Source of the DNA: CAZVWV01 sp964631745
Lineage (GTDB): Bacteria > Bdellovibrionota_C > UBA2361 > JBGSMV01
Length of the DNA stretch: 16,313 nucleotides
Assembly: GCA_964631745.1 (NCBI GenBank)
Contig: CAZVWV010000091.1
Span: 1 to 16,313, forward strand
Direction: 5' to 3'
The notes beneath the pieces were generated by a model. That model ran no database searches, was not told the origin of the DNA, and was given only the letters and a program-made list of their open reading frames with translations. Below are positions 7,383 to 15,150 of this stretch, one piece after another. The position numbers and the translations under genes are program-made. Each line of letters starts with the position of its first letter. Position 1 is the first letter of the stretch.

Positions 7383-8420
7383 TTACTGAATAATCACATT
7401 TTTTAAAAGATCCATGCGATCTAGCACTGCGCCCGAGCCCAGCACCACAGCCGCTAATGGATCATCCACCAATGTCACGTTGAGCCCGGTTGCTTGGGAG
7501 ATCAGTTTATCGAATCTGCGCAACAACGCCCCGCCACCAGACATGGTAATACCGCGATCGACAATATCAGCGGCGAGCTCCGGCGGGGTCTTCTCTAGAG
7601 AACTTCGCACCGTCTCGATAATTTGGTTGATCGGTTCAATCAAGGCGTCACGCACCTCATCTTCAGTGACGATCACAGCCTTGGGCACCCCTAAGACAAG
7701 ATCGCGCCCTTTAATTTCAACTTCTAAATTCTCTCCCGTTGCCAGCGCCGAACCGACAGCGATCTTTACCTGCTCGGCTGTTCGGTCCCCCACTAAAACA
7801 TTATAGCGACGTTTAATGTAGCTCTGTATGGCTTCATCCATTTTATCTCCGCCCACACGCACTGATTGAGAGTACACAATCCCGGTAAGCGAAATCACGG
7901 CCACCTCGGTGGTGCCACCGCCAATATCGATGATCATACTACCGCAGGCTTCAGTAACAGGCAGGCCCGCTCCGATGGCCGCTGCCATAGGTTCCTCAAT
8001 CAGGTAAACTTCGCGCGCGCCCGCAGATTCTGCTGATTCGCGCACGGCGCGCTTCTCGACCTCGGTGACGCCATGCGGCACAGAGATAATTATTCTGGGC
8101 CTCACCAAAGTGCGTCGGTTCTGCACTTTACGAATCAATTGACGCAGCAATTCCTCGGTAATTTCGAAATCTGAGATCACCCCGTCTTTCATGGGGCGAA
8201 TGGCGCTGATATTTTCAGGAGTGCGCCCAAGCATGCTCTTGGCCTCACTGCCAACGGCCACGACCTTACGCTTGCCGTTTGTCTCTGAGTTCTGAATAGC
8301 CACGACAGAAGGCTCGTTACAAACTATACCGTGCCCTCGCTGATATATAAGTGTATTGGCGGTGCCAAGGTCAATCGCGAGATCGTTTGAGAAGATCCCG
8401 AAGATAGAGTCCAGAAACAT
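7383..8420 (-). CDS. mreB: MreB, actin-like cytoskeletal ATPase
   Basis: MreB forms membrane-bound antiparallel filaments that orient lateral-wall synthesis. The 345-residue protein has a short amphipathic N-terminus (MFLDSIFGIF), the phosphate-1 loop IDLGTANTLIY at about 17-27, EEPMAAAIGAGLPV in the middle, the phosphate-2 loop DIGGGTTEV and the adenosine motif SGGGALL near the C-terminus. Length is normal. It heads the mreBCD-mrdA-rodA run. The ATG at 8420 has only a weak GTGAG-like ribosome site. The 157 bp above it up to the 98-aa gene contain no unambiguous promoter, so transcription may come from there or from the rplS-facing region. Confidence 0.98.
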   Translation of the reverse strand: MFLDSIFGIFSNDLAIDLGTANTLIYQRGHGIVCNEPSVVAIQNSETNGKRKVVAVGSEAKSMLGRTPENISAIRPMKDGVISDFEITEELLRQLIRKVQNRRTLVRPRIIISVPHGVTEVEKRAVRESAESAGAREVYLIEEPMAAAIGAGLPVTEACGSMIIDIGGGTTEVAVISLTGIVYSQSVRVGGDKMDEAIQSYIKRRYNVLVGDRTAEQVKIAVGSALATGENLEVEIKGRDLVLGVPKAVIVTEDEVRDALIEPINQIIETVRSSLEKTPPELAADIVDRGITMSGGGALLRRFDKLISQATGLNVTLVDDPLAAVVLGSGAVLDRMDLLKNVIIQ

Positions 8421-8577
8421 AGTTGCTTTAACTCACTAAAAGTAAGGTGCGATTCTGGAGTACCATGCTAAGGGTAAGAAGGCAATTAGTATCAGCGCAC
8501 TACGCAGGCGTTTGGTAACTACTCATTGACCCCGGGTTCACTCCAGATATGAATTGGCCCCCTGAGTTTATGAGCAA

Positions 8578-8874
8578 TTACGGAGTTTGGTCCAAGCGTG
8601 GTTCACTTAAAGAGGGTTCAAGCTCCAAAAGTCGCCCCTTCAAAAACTCGATCTGCTCGTCTTGGGAGAGTCGGTTATCAACAAAAAGTAAATTTCGGTC
8701 TAGGGCGCGGCAGCCACCGCTCACTACTTTCCAGCCATGCCCCACTTTTAACTTCTCACGACGCACTTTCACACCAAGGGTATCGAGTCGCACCGCTAAC
8801 TCCTTAAAAATACCCTCTTTTTTAGCATCTTTCGTTCGAAAACTCTTGGCCTTGGCACGGCGTAACTGGACCAT
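8578..8874 (-). CDS. Small basic conserved-looking protein of unknown function
   Basis: A 98-residue protein without signal peptide or membrane helix. The N-terminus is Lys/Arg-rich (about residues 1-45). The centre holds VVSGGCRALDRNLLFVDNRL, followed by an acidic Gln/Glu-rich helix. This Gly-Gly-x-Cys-Arg block, then a hydrophobic strand, then an Asp-x-Arg-Leu and Gln-Ile motif resembles small uncharacterised proteins I have seen in several bacterial phyla. I know no function. The start is supported by an AGGGGGAA ribosome-binding sequence about 10 bases above the ATG. It is divergent from rplS and lies 157 bp above mreB, so it may be the first gene of the elongasome transcript. Confidence 0.7.
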   Translation of the reverse strand: MVQLRRAKAKSFRTKDAKKEGIFKELAVRLDTLGVKVRREKLKVGHGWKVVSGGCRALDRNLLFVDNRLSQDEQIEFLKGRLLELEPSLSEPRLDQTP

Positions 8875-8921
8875 ATTAAAACTTCCCCCTAAAAAACATC
8901 CCGAAAAACAACTACTGCGGC

Positions 8922-8967
8922 TTGTGTTTTATAACCACTCTGATAGTATACGCCGCCTATTAAGGTA
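8922..8967. promoter_or_regulatory. Divergent promoter region between rplS and the small gene
   Basis: The palindrome GTATAC (8946-8951) sits inside candidate -10 boxes on both strands. On the minus strand TATACT (8950-8945) matches 5/6 and would serve the 98-aa gene and possibly mreB. On the plus strand TAGTAT (8944-8949) follows TTGTGT (8922-8927) after 16 bases and would serve rplS. If both are real, the two promoters overlap and compete. The minus-strand -35 box is poor. Confidence 0.3.
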
Positions 8968-8989
8968 TTGAGAACTATATATTAATTCG

Positions 8990-9014
8990 GGGTTTTTTGG
9001 AAACCCAAAGGGTT
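8990..9014 (+). promoter_or_regulatory. Alternating hairpins in the rplS leader
   Basis: Three complementary segments lie directly before rplS: GGGTTT (8990-8995), AAACCC (9001-9006) and GGGTT (9010-9014). The middle segment can pair with the first (6-bp stem, 5-base loop) or with the third (AACCC with GGGTT, 3-base loop), but not both. The second fold hides the AAAGGG ribosome-binding site at 9007-9012, which is 7 bases before the ATG. This is the architecture of a translational switch. Autoregulation by L19 is inference. Confidence 0.45.
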
Positions 9015-9019
9015 CAGTT

Positions 9020-9496
9020 ATGTCCGCCGAGAGAGCTAAGTTAGTAGAAAAGATTTGTAATGAGAGCCTACGTGCAGGCATCCCTCAATTTCGCGTTGGC
9101 GACACTCTAAGAGTGCATGCCAAGATTGTTGAGGGACAAAAGGAGCGTGTGCAGATATTTGAAGGGGTGGTGATTAAGCGTCATTCCGGCCAGCGCAGTA
9201 ACGCTTCCTTTACCGTGCGAAAAGTCTCCTACAACATCGGGGTAGAGCGTACATTCCTGCTCCACAGCCCAAGAATTGAAAAGATCGAGGTCCTAACCCA
9301 GGGCCTAACTCGCCGAGCCAGACTCTACCATCTACGCCCACTACGCGGAAAAGCCGCAAAGATTAAGAGCAAAGCCTACGAAGCTCCCGCTGAGGATAGC
9401 AGCGTAGAAGAGGCGGCGCCTAAAACCACCAACGGCAACGGTAGCGCCAAGAATCCAAGTGATTCGACCCAAGAGATGGCTGGCGCTGCCAGCTAG
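9020..9496 (+). CDS. rplS: 50S ribosomal protein L19, with C-terminal extension
   Basis: L19 lies at the interface of the ribosomal subunits. Residues 1 to about 118 are the usual L19 fold, with the motifs FRVGDTLRV, IFEGVVIKR, FTVRKVSYNIGVER and FLLHSPRIEKIEV, followed by the basic LYHLRPLRGKAAKIK end. The protein is 158 residues, about 40 longer than typical. The extra tail is Ser/Thr/Asn/Glu/Ala-rich low complexity and probably disordered. The ATG at 9020 has AAAGGG 7 bases upstream. The HAD-phosphatase gene follows 8 bases after the stop codon. The usual rpsP-rimM-trmD neighbours are absent. Confidence 0.97.
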   Translation: MSAERAKLVEKICNESLRAGIPQFRVGDTLRVHAKIVEGQKERVQIFEGVVIKRHSGQRSNASFTVRKVSYNIGVERTFLLHSPRIEKIEVLTQGLTRRARLYHLRPLRGKAAKIKSKAYEAPAEDSSVEEAAPKTTNGNGSAKNPSDSTQEMAGAAS

Positions 9497-9504
9497 CTAG
9501 TCTT

Positions 9505-10152
9505 TTGGAGCAGTTAGGTAACATTCTAGGTAACATTAAAGCCCTGATTCTAGATTTTGGTGGCGTGCTGCTGAACCTTGATTTTGCCCGTTGTAGATCC
9601 GAATTCCTAAAACTCGGACTGAAAGACTTTGCGCAGCTTTATGATCCGCCCCATCAAACCGAGCTATTTGATCAATTTGAAACCGGCCAGATTTCGCCCA
9701 AAGAATTTCGTGAACGCATAAAACCGCTCGTAAGACCCGGTGTGGCAGATGCCGAGATAGATGCGGCTTGGAACGCGCTTTTAGGGGAATTCCCGCCAGC
9801 ACGTGTCAGGCGGCTTGAGACGCTAAAACGGAATCACAAGCTCTTCTTGCTAAGCAACACGAACGCTATCCATTTTGAATGTTTCGAGCACCAAATCATT
9901 CGCCCGGCCTATTCACGCGGCCTCTCTGACTTTTTTGACAAGGCCTACTACTCGTTTGAAGTTGGTCTTCGAAAACCTGACCCTAAGATTTTTGAACTGG
10001 TATTAGAAGAACACGGATTAACGCCAGAACAGGCGCTCTTTGTGGACGACGCAATTTCCAATATCGAAGCAGCCGCGCGCCTGGGTTTGCATACTCACTA
10101 TCTCAATCTTATGGCCGGAGAGACCTTCGAACGGGCCTTCCCGTTAGATTAG
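9505..10152 (+). CDS. HAD-superfamily phosphatase, YihX-like
   Basis: A 215-residue Rossmann-fold hydrolase. Motif I is LILDFGGVLLNLD with nucleophile D17. The residue two positions later is Gly rather than Asp, as in YihX-type sugar phosphatases. A helical cap region (about 30-100) is followed by motif II LLSNTN, motif III GLRKPDPKIF (Lys) and motif IV LFVDDAISNIEAA with its Asp pair. E. coli YihX removes phosphate from glucose-1-phosphate; the substrate here cannot be read from sequence. The best start is TTG at 9505, as no ATG or GTG precedes motif I. No Shine-Dalgarno sequence is visible and the gene begins 8 bases after rplS, suggesting coupled translation. A GGAG at 9507-9510 could instead serve a rare ATT start. 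Confidence 0.88.
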   Translation: MEQLGNILGNIKALILDFGGVLLNLDFARCRSEFLKLGLKDFAQLYDPPHQTELFDQFETGQISPKEFRERIKPLVRPGVADAEIDAAWNALLGEFPPARVRRLETLKRNHKLFLLSNTNAIHFECFEHQIIRPAYSRGLSDFFDKAYYSFEVGLRKPDPKIFELVLEEHGLTPEQALFVDDAISNIEAAARLGLHTHYLNLMAGETFERAFPLD

Positions 10153-10171
10153 ATAGATTAGATAGATTAGA
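10144..10171. repeat. Short 9-bp tandem repeat
   Basis: TTAGA (10144-10148), two full TTAGATAGA units (10149-10166) and a partial TTAGA. It straddles the stop codon of the HAD gene, and the repeats supply further in-frame and out-of-frame TAG codons. It is too short to mean much, but copy number may vary between strains. Confidence 0.6.
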
Positions 10172-10196
10172 GTGGATAGTTATCTTTCGACTAAAA

Positions 10197-10850
10197 TCAA
10201 TGCAGCCCAAGCTGGGTCCCTGTGCTGGTACCCTTCTCCGTATCTTTGTTCGACTCTCGATCCTTGGCCGAGTCTTTATTGTCCTTATTGGAATTTCGTT
10301 CCGGAGCGCTAGCCGCCTTGGGGGATTCCTCAATTGAAATAATCCTAGTTGGCGCCATCTGGTTCTGCATGGCTTCCATCGTGCACTTGCCGTTATAGAC
10401 CGCCGTCTCTTCTATTACCAAGTTTGGTGTGGTGATTGTGCCTTCCACGCGTCCACCAGCCAAAATCTCGATACGCTCCTTGGCTACGATGCGTCCTTTT
10501 ACCACGCCTTGAACCACCAAGGCCCTAACCTCGACCTGGGCGTCGATGGTGCCGGTGGGACCTACGATTAGGGCTTCTGAAGAGAAAATCTCACCGCCAA
10601 GCTTCCCGTCAATTCGAACCGGGGTATCAAAGCTAAGTTTGCCTTGTATTACTGTACCGGCCCCAAGCGCAGAACGGGCCTTTCCATACCGTTTGCTCAG
10701 CGGATCAAGGTCCGCTTGGGTATTACTTGAAGACTCTGCGGTAGAAGGTCTGGCTAGATCGACTGCGGGCTTTATATCAAAACTCGATGAAAAAACCATA
10801 TTTTCCTTTGCATTTTCGGGGGTTTCCAGGGGCTTTTTCCAAAATGACAC
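10197..10850 (-). CDS. Bactofilin family cytoskeletal protein
   Basis: Bactofilins are nucleotide-free polymers with a right-handed beta-helix core that localise peptidoglycan enzymes or polar machinery. In this 217-residue protein the core runs from about residue 62 to 158, with repeating Gly and hydrophobic spacing such as GTVIQGKL, VRIDGKLGGEIFSS, LIVGPTGTIDAQV, VVVQG-type turns and GRVEGTITTPNLVI. The N-terminal 60 residues and the C-terminal 55 residues are disordered flanks. The C-terminal flank is charged and contains repeated Asn-Lys-Asp triplets. There is no membrane anchor. The start is GTG at 10850, supported by GAGAGG 9 bases upstream. It is convergent with the HAD gene (44-bp gap) and divergent from a penicillin-binding protein gene, a possible functional partner. 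Confidence 0.93.
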   Translation of the reverse strand: MSFWKKPLETPENAKENMVFSSSFDIKPAVDLARPSTAESSSNTQADLDPLSKRYGKARSALGAGTVIQGKLSFDTPVRIDGKLGGEIFSSEALIVGPTGTIDAQVEVRALVVQGVVKGRIVAKERIEILAGGRVEGTITTPNLVIEETAVYNGKCTMEAMQNQMAPTRIISIEESPKAASAPERNSNKDNKDSAKDRESNKDTEKGTSTGTQLGLH

Positions 10851-11034
10851 TGTTAAATACCTCTCATAAATTCTGAAATTTGAAGCTACCTATTATGATA
10901 CATGTACGCTCAAAATATTTCCATAAAATCGTACCGATTTTTACCGGGGCCTCAAAAGCGATCGCTGCCCCCTGTTCAACATCTTTCTAATCAACTAGTC
11001 TTACAGAATTCATCTTTAATACGTCTTAACTGAA

Positions 11035-12393
11035 GTGCGCTCTTCTAGTAAATTTAAATCAAATGCCCTATTGGGGACATTACTTCATCTTGTTGTTTGG
11101 AGCACGCTTGTCTTATTAGGCATCAGCAATGCCTATGCCAAGCCCGCCACAACGCGAAAGAAGTACAAGGCACCCATCGTTAAAGTCCAGAAAAGCAAGG
11201 TAAAGAAGAGCTATGTCTACAAGAAGCGCTACCTGCCTATAAAGCCCACGCGCGTCATAATGAGTAATCCCAGGGATATCAAGGTTGAAAAAAGTTACTC
11301 TTCCAAATTAGAACTAGTTTCAATTATAGCCGGTGCAAACGGGCCAAATCTTAGCGATCTTCCCAAATTTGAATCCATGCTGGGTGGCCGAGTTGCTGGG
11401 GTAACTGCCCGACGAGACTTGGTATTATATTCGGTAGATCCTGGTTTGCAGGCCTTCGCAGAGGCCTTAATTAAGAAAAGCCCCGATCCTCACATTGCTA
11501 TAGTTGCGATGGAACCAAGCACGGGGCGTATCCTGGCCATCGCCGATAAATCGACCACCATTCCCGCGCTGGCGCTGCATGCGGGCTTCCCGGCGGCTTC
11601 GCTCTTTAAGCTTGTGACTACAACCGCGGCGCTGGAAGCCAACGCCATCTCGCCATATACGCAGATCTCATTCCGCGGCGGTAACTATGTTCTTAACGAG
11701 TGGAACTACCGACCGAACCCCAAATCCGATAAACGCAGCATGAGTGTCACTGAGGCCCTTGGAAAATCAGTCAACCCGGTCTTTGCCAGAATCGCCTTGA
11801 AACATCTTAGCACTTCCACACTTAGACAATACGCTCAAGCCTTTGGCTTCAACTCCGAGATTGAATTCGATACGGCATTGGCTCCATCCAGCGCCAGCAT
11901 TCCCTTTGATGATTATGGATTGAGCAGGACAGCTGCCGGATTCGGCGAAGTTCATATCAGCCCCGTGCATGCAGCAGCATTGATGAGCGGCATCGCCAAT
12001 GATGGGCTGATGCCAAGACCGACGCTGATCGAGCGCATTCTTAGCGCCAGCGGCGAAACCCTATATCAACCGCAAGACAAACCGACTAGGCGCATCGCCA
12101 GAAGCGCCACGGCCCAGACACTTTTACGAATGATGCAGTCCACCACCACTACGGGAACATCACGGAAAGAGTTTATGATTAAGAGCACCCCTGTTTTACC
12201 CGGAATCTCTGTGGCTGCTAAGACCGGCACACTCAAAGGACAAAACCCCGCGGGCTTAAACAATTGGTTCATAGGCGCTGCGCCGCTTGGCAAACCAAGA
12301 ATTGCCGTCTCGGTTATCGTTGTCGACCCGCACGGTATCAGCACCAAAGCCTCTAAGTTGGGGCGTTTGATGATTCAGCAGTATTTGAAGTAG
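11035..12393 (+). CDS. Penicillin-binding transpeptidase without pedestal domain
   Basis: A 452-residue exported penicillin-binding protein. Residues 1-36 form a signal peptide or anchor: basic start, hydrophobic 11-30, Ala-Tyr-Ala cleavage site. A Lys/Arg-rich segment (about 37-75) follows, then a linker and a transpeptidase domain (about 130-452). The three catalytic motifs are intact: SLFK (S189, K192), SVN (245-247) and KTGT (396-399). The domain resembles class B PBPs such as FtsI/PBP2 but lacks their dimerisation module, as do some endospore and predatory-bacterial PBPs. Transpeptidase activity is likely; carboxypeptidase or another role is possible. The GTG at 11035 is the only usable start after the upstream stop (11017-11019), and no Shine-Dalgarno sequence is visible. 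It is divergent from the bactofilin gene, suggesting scaffold and enzyme (inference). Confidence 0.87.
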   Translation: MRSSSKFKSNALLGTLLHLVVWSTLVLLGISNAYAKPATTRKKYKAPIVKVQKSKVKKSYVYKKRYLPIKPTRVIMSNPRDIKVEKSYSSKLELVSIIAGANGPNLSDLPKFESMLGGRVAGVTARRDLVLYSVDPGLQAFAEALIKKSPDPHIAIVAMEPSTGRILAIADKSTTIPALALHAGFPAASLFKLVTTTAALEANAISPYTQISFRGGNYVLNEWNYRPNPKSDKRSMSVTEALGKSVNPVFARIALKHLSTSTLRQYAQAFGFNSEIEFDTALAPSSASIPFDDYGLSRTAAGFGEVHISPVHAAALMSGIANDGLMPRPTLIERILSASGETLYQPQDKPTRRIARSATAQTLLRMMQSTTTTGTSRKEFMIKSTPVLPGISVAAKTGTLKGQNPAGLNNWFIGAAPLGKPRIAVSVIVVDPHGISTKASKLGRLMIQQYLK

Positions 12394-12412
12394 CCGACAA
12401 ATCATCAGCGGA

Positions 12413-12440
12413 TTGTCTTTCAGATCCTACATGCTATTAT
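12413..12440 (+). promoter_or_regulatory. Possible extended -10 promoter for cysS
   Basis: TGCTATTAT (12432-12440) is an extended -10 box, with TATTAT matching 5/6. TTGTCT (12413-12418) lies 16 bases upstream and matches the -35 consensus at 4/6. Only 10 bases separate the box from the ATG at 12451, so the predicted transcript starts within a few bases of the start codon. Confidence 0.4.
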
Positions 12441-12450
12441 CCACTGAAGT

Positions 12451-13854
12451 ATGCAACCCGTTAAGCTTTACAACACCCTCACTCGAAGGCTAGACCCGCT
12501 AATTCCATTAGTCCCCAACAAAGTCGGGGTTTACTGCTGTGGCCCTACTGTTTACGACTTCCAGCATATCGGCAATTTCAAGACCTTTCTCTTTGAGGAC
12601 CTCTTGGTGCGTACTTTGCGATTTGCAGGCTATGAAGTGCGGCACGTCTTAAACATAACTGACGTCGGCCACCTTACAGGGGATAACGACGAGGGCGAAG
12701 ATAAAATGATCGTGGCCATGCGCCGCGAGGGAAAGACTGCCTACGATATCGCTCAGTTTTATACCGATAAGTTTTTAGTAGATTGGGATAAGCTCGGTCT
12801 CGCAAGACCTGACGTGCTTTGTAAAGCGACCGATCATATCAACGAGATGATCGCCCTTGCAAAACGGTTAGAAGATAACGGCCTTACTTACGTCGCCGCT
12901 GGTAACCTTTACTTTGATGTTTCCAAGTTAAAAGACTACGGTAAATTAGCTAAATTGGATCTTGAAAAGCTAAAAGCCGGGGCGCGCGTAGAGGTCGATC
13001 AGAACAAGCGCCATCCCGCCGATTTCGTGCTGTGGTTCACAAAGAGCAAATTCGAAAACCAAGAGATGCAGTGGGATTCCCCTTGGGGGCGCGGGTATCC
13101 GGGTTGGCACATCGAGTGTTCGGCCATGTCCATGAAATATCTGGGCCAAGAGTTTGATATTCATTGCGGCGGCATCGATCATATTCCGGTGCATCACACA
13201 AATGAAATTGCGCAGTCGGAAGGCGCTACCGGGAAGCCCTGGGTTAAGCACTGGATGCACTCAGACTATATGAATATGAACTCCGAAAAGATGTCCAAAT
13301 CCAAGGGCAGGTTTATAGTTTTGGACGATCTCGTTAACCAGGGCTTTGAGCCTATGGCTTATCGATTTCTCTGCTTAGGTTCCCATTACCGCTCACAGTT
13401 AAATTTCAGCGTTGAAGCCATGCAGAATGCGCAAAATAGCTTAAATAGGCTTAAAAAAGAGGTTTTGGCGCTAAGGGCTTCGCTTTCACAAAATCCTATG
13501 GTTGTGTCTCCAGCTCCAGCTCATAAAGAGAACTTCGCCAGCGCGCTGGCTGATGATCTAAATTCTCCCAGGGCGCTCGCCGTAATTTGGGAGGTGCTCT
13601 CTGATGACGAGATTAATAGCGGCGCGAAGCTTGCCACGCTCTTTGACTTCGATAATGTCTTGGGACTAGGAATGCAAGGCTGGCAGGAAGTTCAGTTAGA
13701 GATCCCTTCAGAGATTAAAGATATAATGCAGGCGCGCATTGAAGCCAGAAAAAATAAGAACTGGTCGCTCTCCGATAAACTGAGAGCCGATGCCAGCGCG
13801 CTTGGGTTTCTGATCGAAGATTCAGCGACGGGTCAAAAGGTGAAGAAACTCTGA
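12451..13854 (+). CDS. cysS: Cysteinyl-tRNA synthetase
   Basis: Class I aminoacyl-tRNA synthetase that charges tRNA-Cys in the cytoplasm. The 467-residue protein shows CGPTVYD at 30-36, the HIGN signature (39-42) and the KMSKS loop (280-284). The zinc site that selects cysteine is complete: C30, C223, H248 and E252, with the same spacing as in the E. coli enzyme. The C-terminal helical DALR-type and anticodon-binding regions follow (about 320-467). Length is normal for the family. The ATG has no convincing ribosome-binding site, and a possible promoter ends 10 bases above it. The 23S rRNA methyltransferase gene starts 36 bases downstream. Confidence 0.98.
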   Translation: MQPVKLYNTLTRRLDPLIPLVPNKVGVYCCGPTVYDFQHIGNFKTFLFEDLLVRTLRFAGYEVRHVLNITDVGHLTGDNDEGEDKMIVAMRREGKTAYDIAQFYTDKFLVDWDKLGLARPDVLCKATDHINEMIALAKRLEDNGLTYVAAGNLYFDVSKLKDYGKLAKLDLEKLKAGARVEVDQNKRHPADFVLWFTKSKFENQEMQWDSPWGRGYPGWHIECSAMSMKYLGQEFDIHCGGIDHIPVHHTNEIAQSEGATGKPWVKHWMHSDYMNMNSEKMSKSKGRFIVLDDLVNQGFEPMAYRFLCLGSHYRSQLNFSVEAMQNAQNSLNRLKKEVLALRASLSQNPMVVSPAPAHKENFASALADDLNSPRALAVIWEVLSDDEINSGAKLATLFDFDNVLGLGMQGWQEVQLEIPSEIKDIMQARIEARKNKNWSLSDKLRADASALGFLIEDSATGQKVKKL

Positions 13855-13890
13855 GTCGGCCTCGGTACACGCAACACACTCAATCAGCCC

Positions 13891-15150
13891 ATGAAAACCG
13901 AGATACAAATAGAGCGCCTAAATCTTTCTGGGAACGGTGTGGGCTTTATAAAGAGTCCGGGAACTTTAGAGGGTCTAAGAGCGTCGGTCCCCTTTACTGT
14001 GCCTGGAGATCTTGTTGAGATTGAAGCAGTGCCAGGGCGGGCCGGCATGGTACGCTCTCAGCTCTTAACGATCATCAGGCCATCAGAGTCACGAGTTGTT
14101 CCGCGCTGCCAGTATTTCCAACGCTGCGGCGGTTGTCAGTTCCAACACATCCAGATCGCCAAGCAAAGGGAGCTAAAGCTCTCCATGGTAACAGAGACAC
14201 TTGCACGCTTTGGCCTCGTTCCTAAGCAGGGCTTTGAGCTGATAGGAGCCCAAATCGGAGCCTGGGAGTACCGCACCCGCGTGGATCTACACTTAGATCT
14301 TAACGGGAATTTTGGTTTCTTCTATCCGCATAGCGGTAAAGTAATCGATATTGATAGATGCCCAATCTCGCGCGCGGCTGTCAATTTTGCCCTGGGTGAA
14401 TTACGGAATTGGAAGGAGAAGCTTGCGCCCTTTGTTTTTGAAATCACGGTGGAAGAACACGGCCAGCAAACCGACGTGGTCCTGAAACTAAGACGCGATC
14501 GCCCCAACGCACGAGATCATAGGTTGCCAAGCATTCCTAGGACTCTGGTGCACGCGCTAAGAAAACTCTTCCCAAGATTGAGCGTAACCTTCAATGACTC
14601 GCCCATTCCGTTTGGCGCGGTTAGTGCCGAAACCGAAGCTCATCCGGCCGGACACTTCTCGCAGGCAAATCCTGAAGCCAATCAGGTGCTCATCGAAACT
14701 TTATTGAGACTAGTTTCGCATAAGCAGGTAACCGAGTTTCATGCTGGCGCTGGAAACTTCACAATCCCTTTGACCGAGGCGGGTTATACCGTGGAGGCAA
14801 TCGAGCTGGATTCTGAACTCGTAAAATTCGGTAATACGCGCCTAGCAAAACTTCCAAAGATCCACTCCAGCCGCTTTGTAAATCTAAGCGCCGAGAGATT
14901 TGCCGAAAAAGGAAACTTCCAAGCAACGGTAATCTTAGACCCTCCACGCGACGGAGCACCCAAACTTGTGCAGCACCTGACACCAAAATCGATCCACGAG
15001 ATCCTCTACGTATCCTGCGGCCTAAAAGCACTTACATATGATTTGGCAACCCTAACCCAGAACGGCTTTGCCATTCACTCGGTCAAGGCGCTCGATATGT
15101 TTCCGCAGACGCACCATGTTGAGTGTTTGGTGAAATTAGTTGCTGCGTAG
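13891..15150 (+). CDS. rlmD: 23S rRNA (uracil-C5)-methyltransferase, RlmD/RumA type
   Basis: SAM-dependent methyltransferase of the TrmA/RlmC/RlmD family. The 419-residue protein begins with a TRAM-like beta domain (about 1-62). The four Fe-S cluster cysteines are C73, C79, C82 and C157, with the RumA spacing C-x5-C-x2-C. The catalytic domain has HFSQANPEANQ (Q258), a SAM loop FHAGAGNFTIPL (about 283-294), LDPPRDGAP and the nucleophilic Cys in YVSC (C376). DMFPQTHHVECLV closes the domain. The segment after the nucleophile reads CGLKAL rather than the common CNPxTL, a mild divergence. The exact target base (U1939, U747 or both) cannot be told from sequence. The ATG has no obvious ribosome-binding site. 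Confidence 0.93.
   Translation: MKTEIQIERLNLSGNGVGFIKSPGTLEGLRASVPFTVPGDLVEIEAVPGRAGMVRSQLLTIIRPSESRVVPRCQYFQRCGGCQFQHIQIAKQRELKLSMVTETLARFGLVPKQGFELIGAQIGAWEYRTRVDLHLDLNGNFGFFYPHSGKVIDIDRCPISRAAVNFALGELRNWKEKLAPFVFEITVEEHGQQTDVVLKLRRDRPNARDHRLPSIPRTLVHALRKLFPRLSVTFNDSPIPFGAVSAETEAHPAGHFSQANPEANQVLIETLLRLVSHKQVTEFHAGAGNFTIPLTEAGYTVEAIELDSELVKFGNTRLAKLPKIHSSRFVNLSAERFAEKGNFQATVILDPPRDGAPKLVQHLTPKSIHEILYVSCGLKALTYDLATLTQNGFAIHSVKALDMFPQTHHVECLVKLVAA

Noticed and set aside
8421..8577. Promoter for mreB, such as TTACCA with a TGATAC-like box on the minus strand
   Set aside because: Box matches are about 4/6 or less with 18-19 base spacing, no better than chance in 157 bases.
8549..8971. Plus-strand open frame of 140 codons before rplS
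   Set aside because: It overlaps the 98-aa minus-strand gene, which has a strong ribosome-binding site and protein-like motifs. The plus-strand product is Ser/Arg/Pro-rich as expected of an antisense shadow.
10153..10196. Bidirectional terminator between the convergent HAD and bactofilin genes
   Set aside because: I found no stem-loop with a T-tract in the 44-bp gap, only the short tandem repeat.
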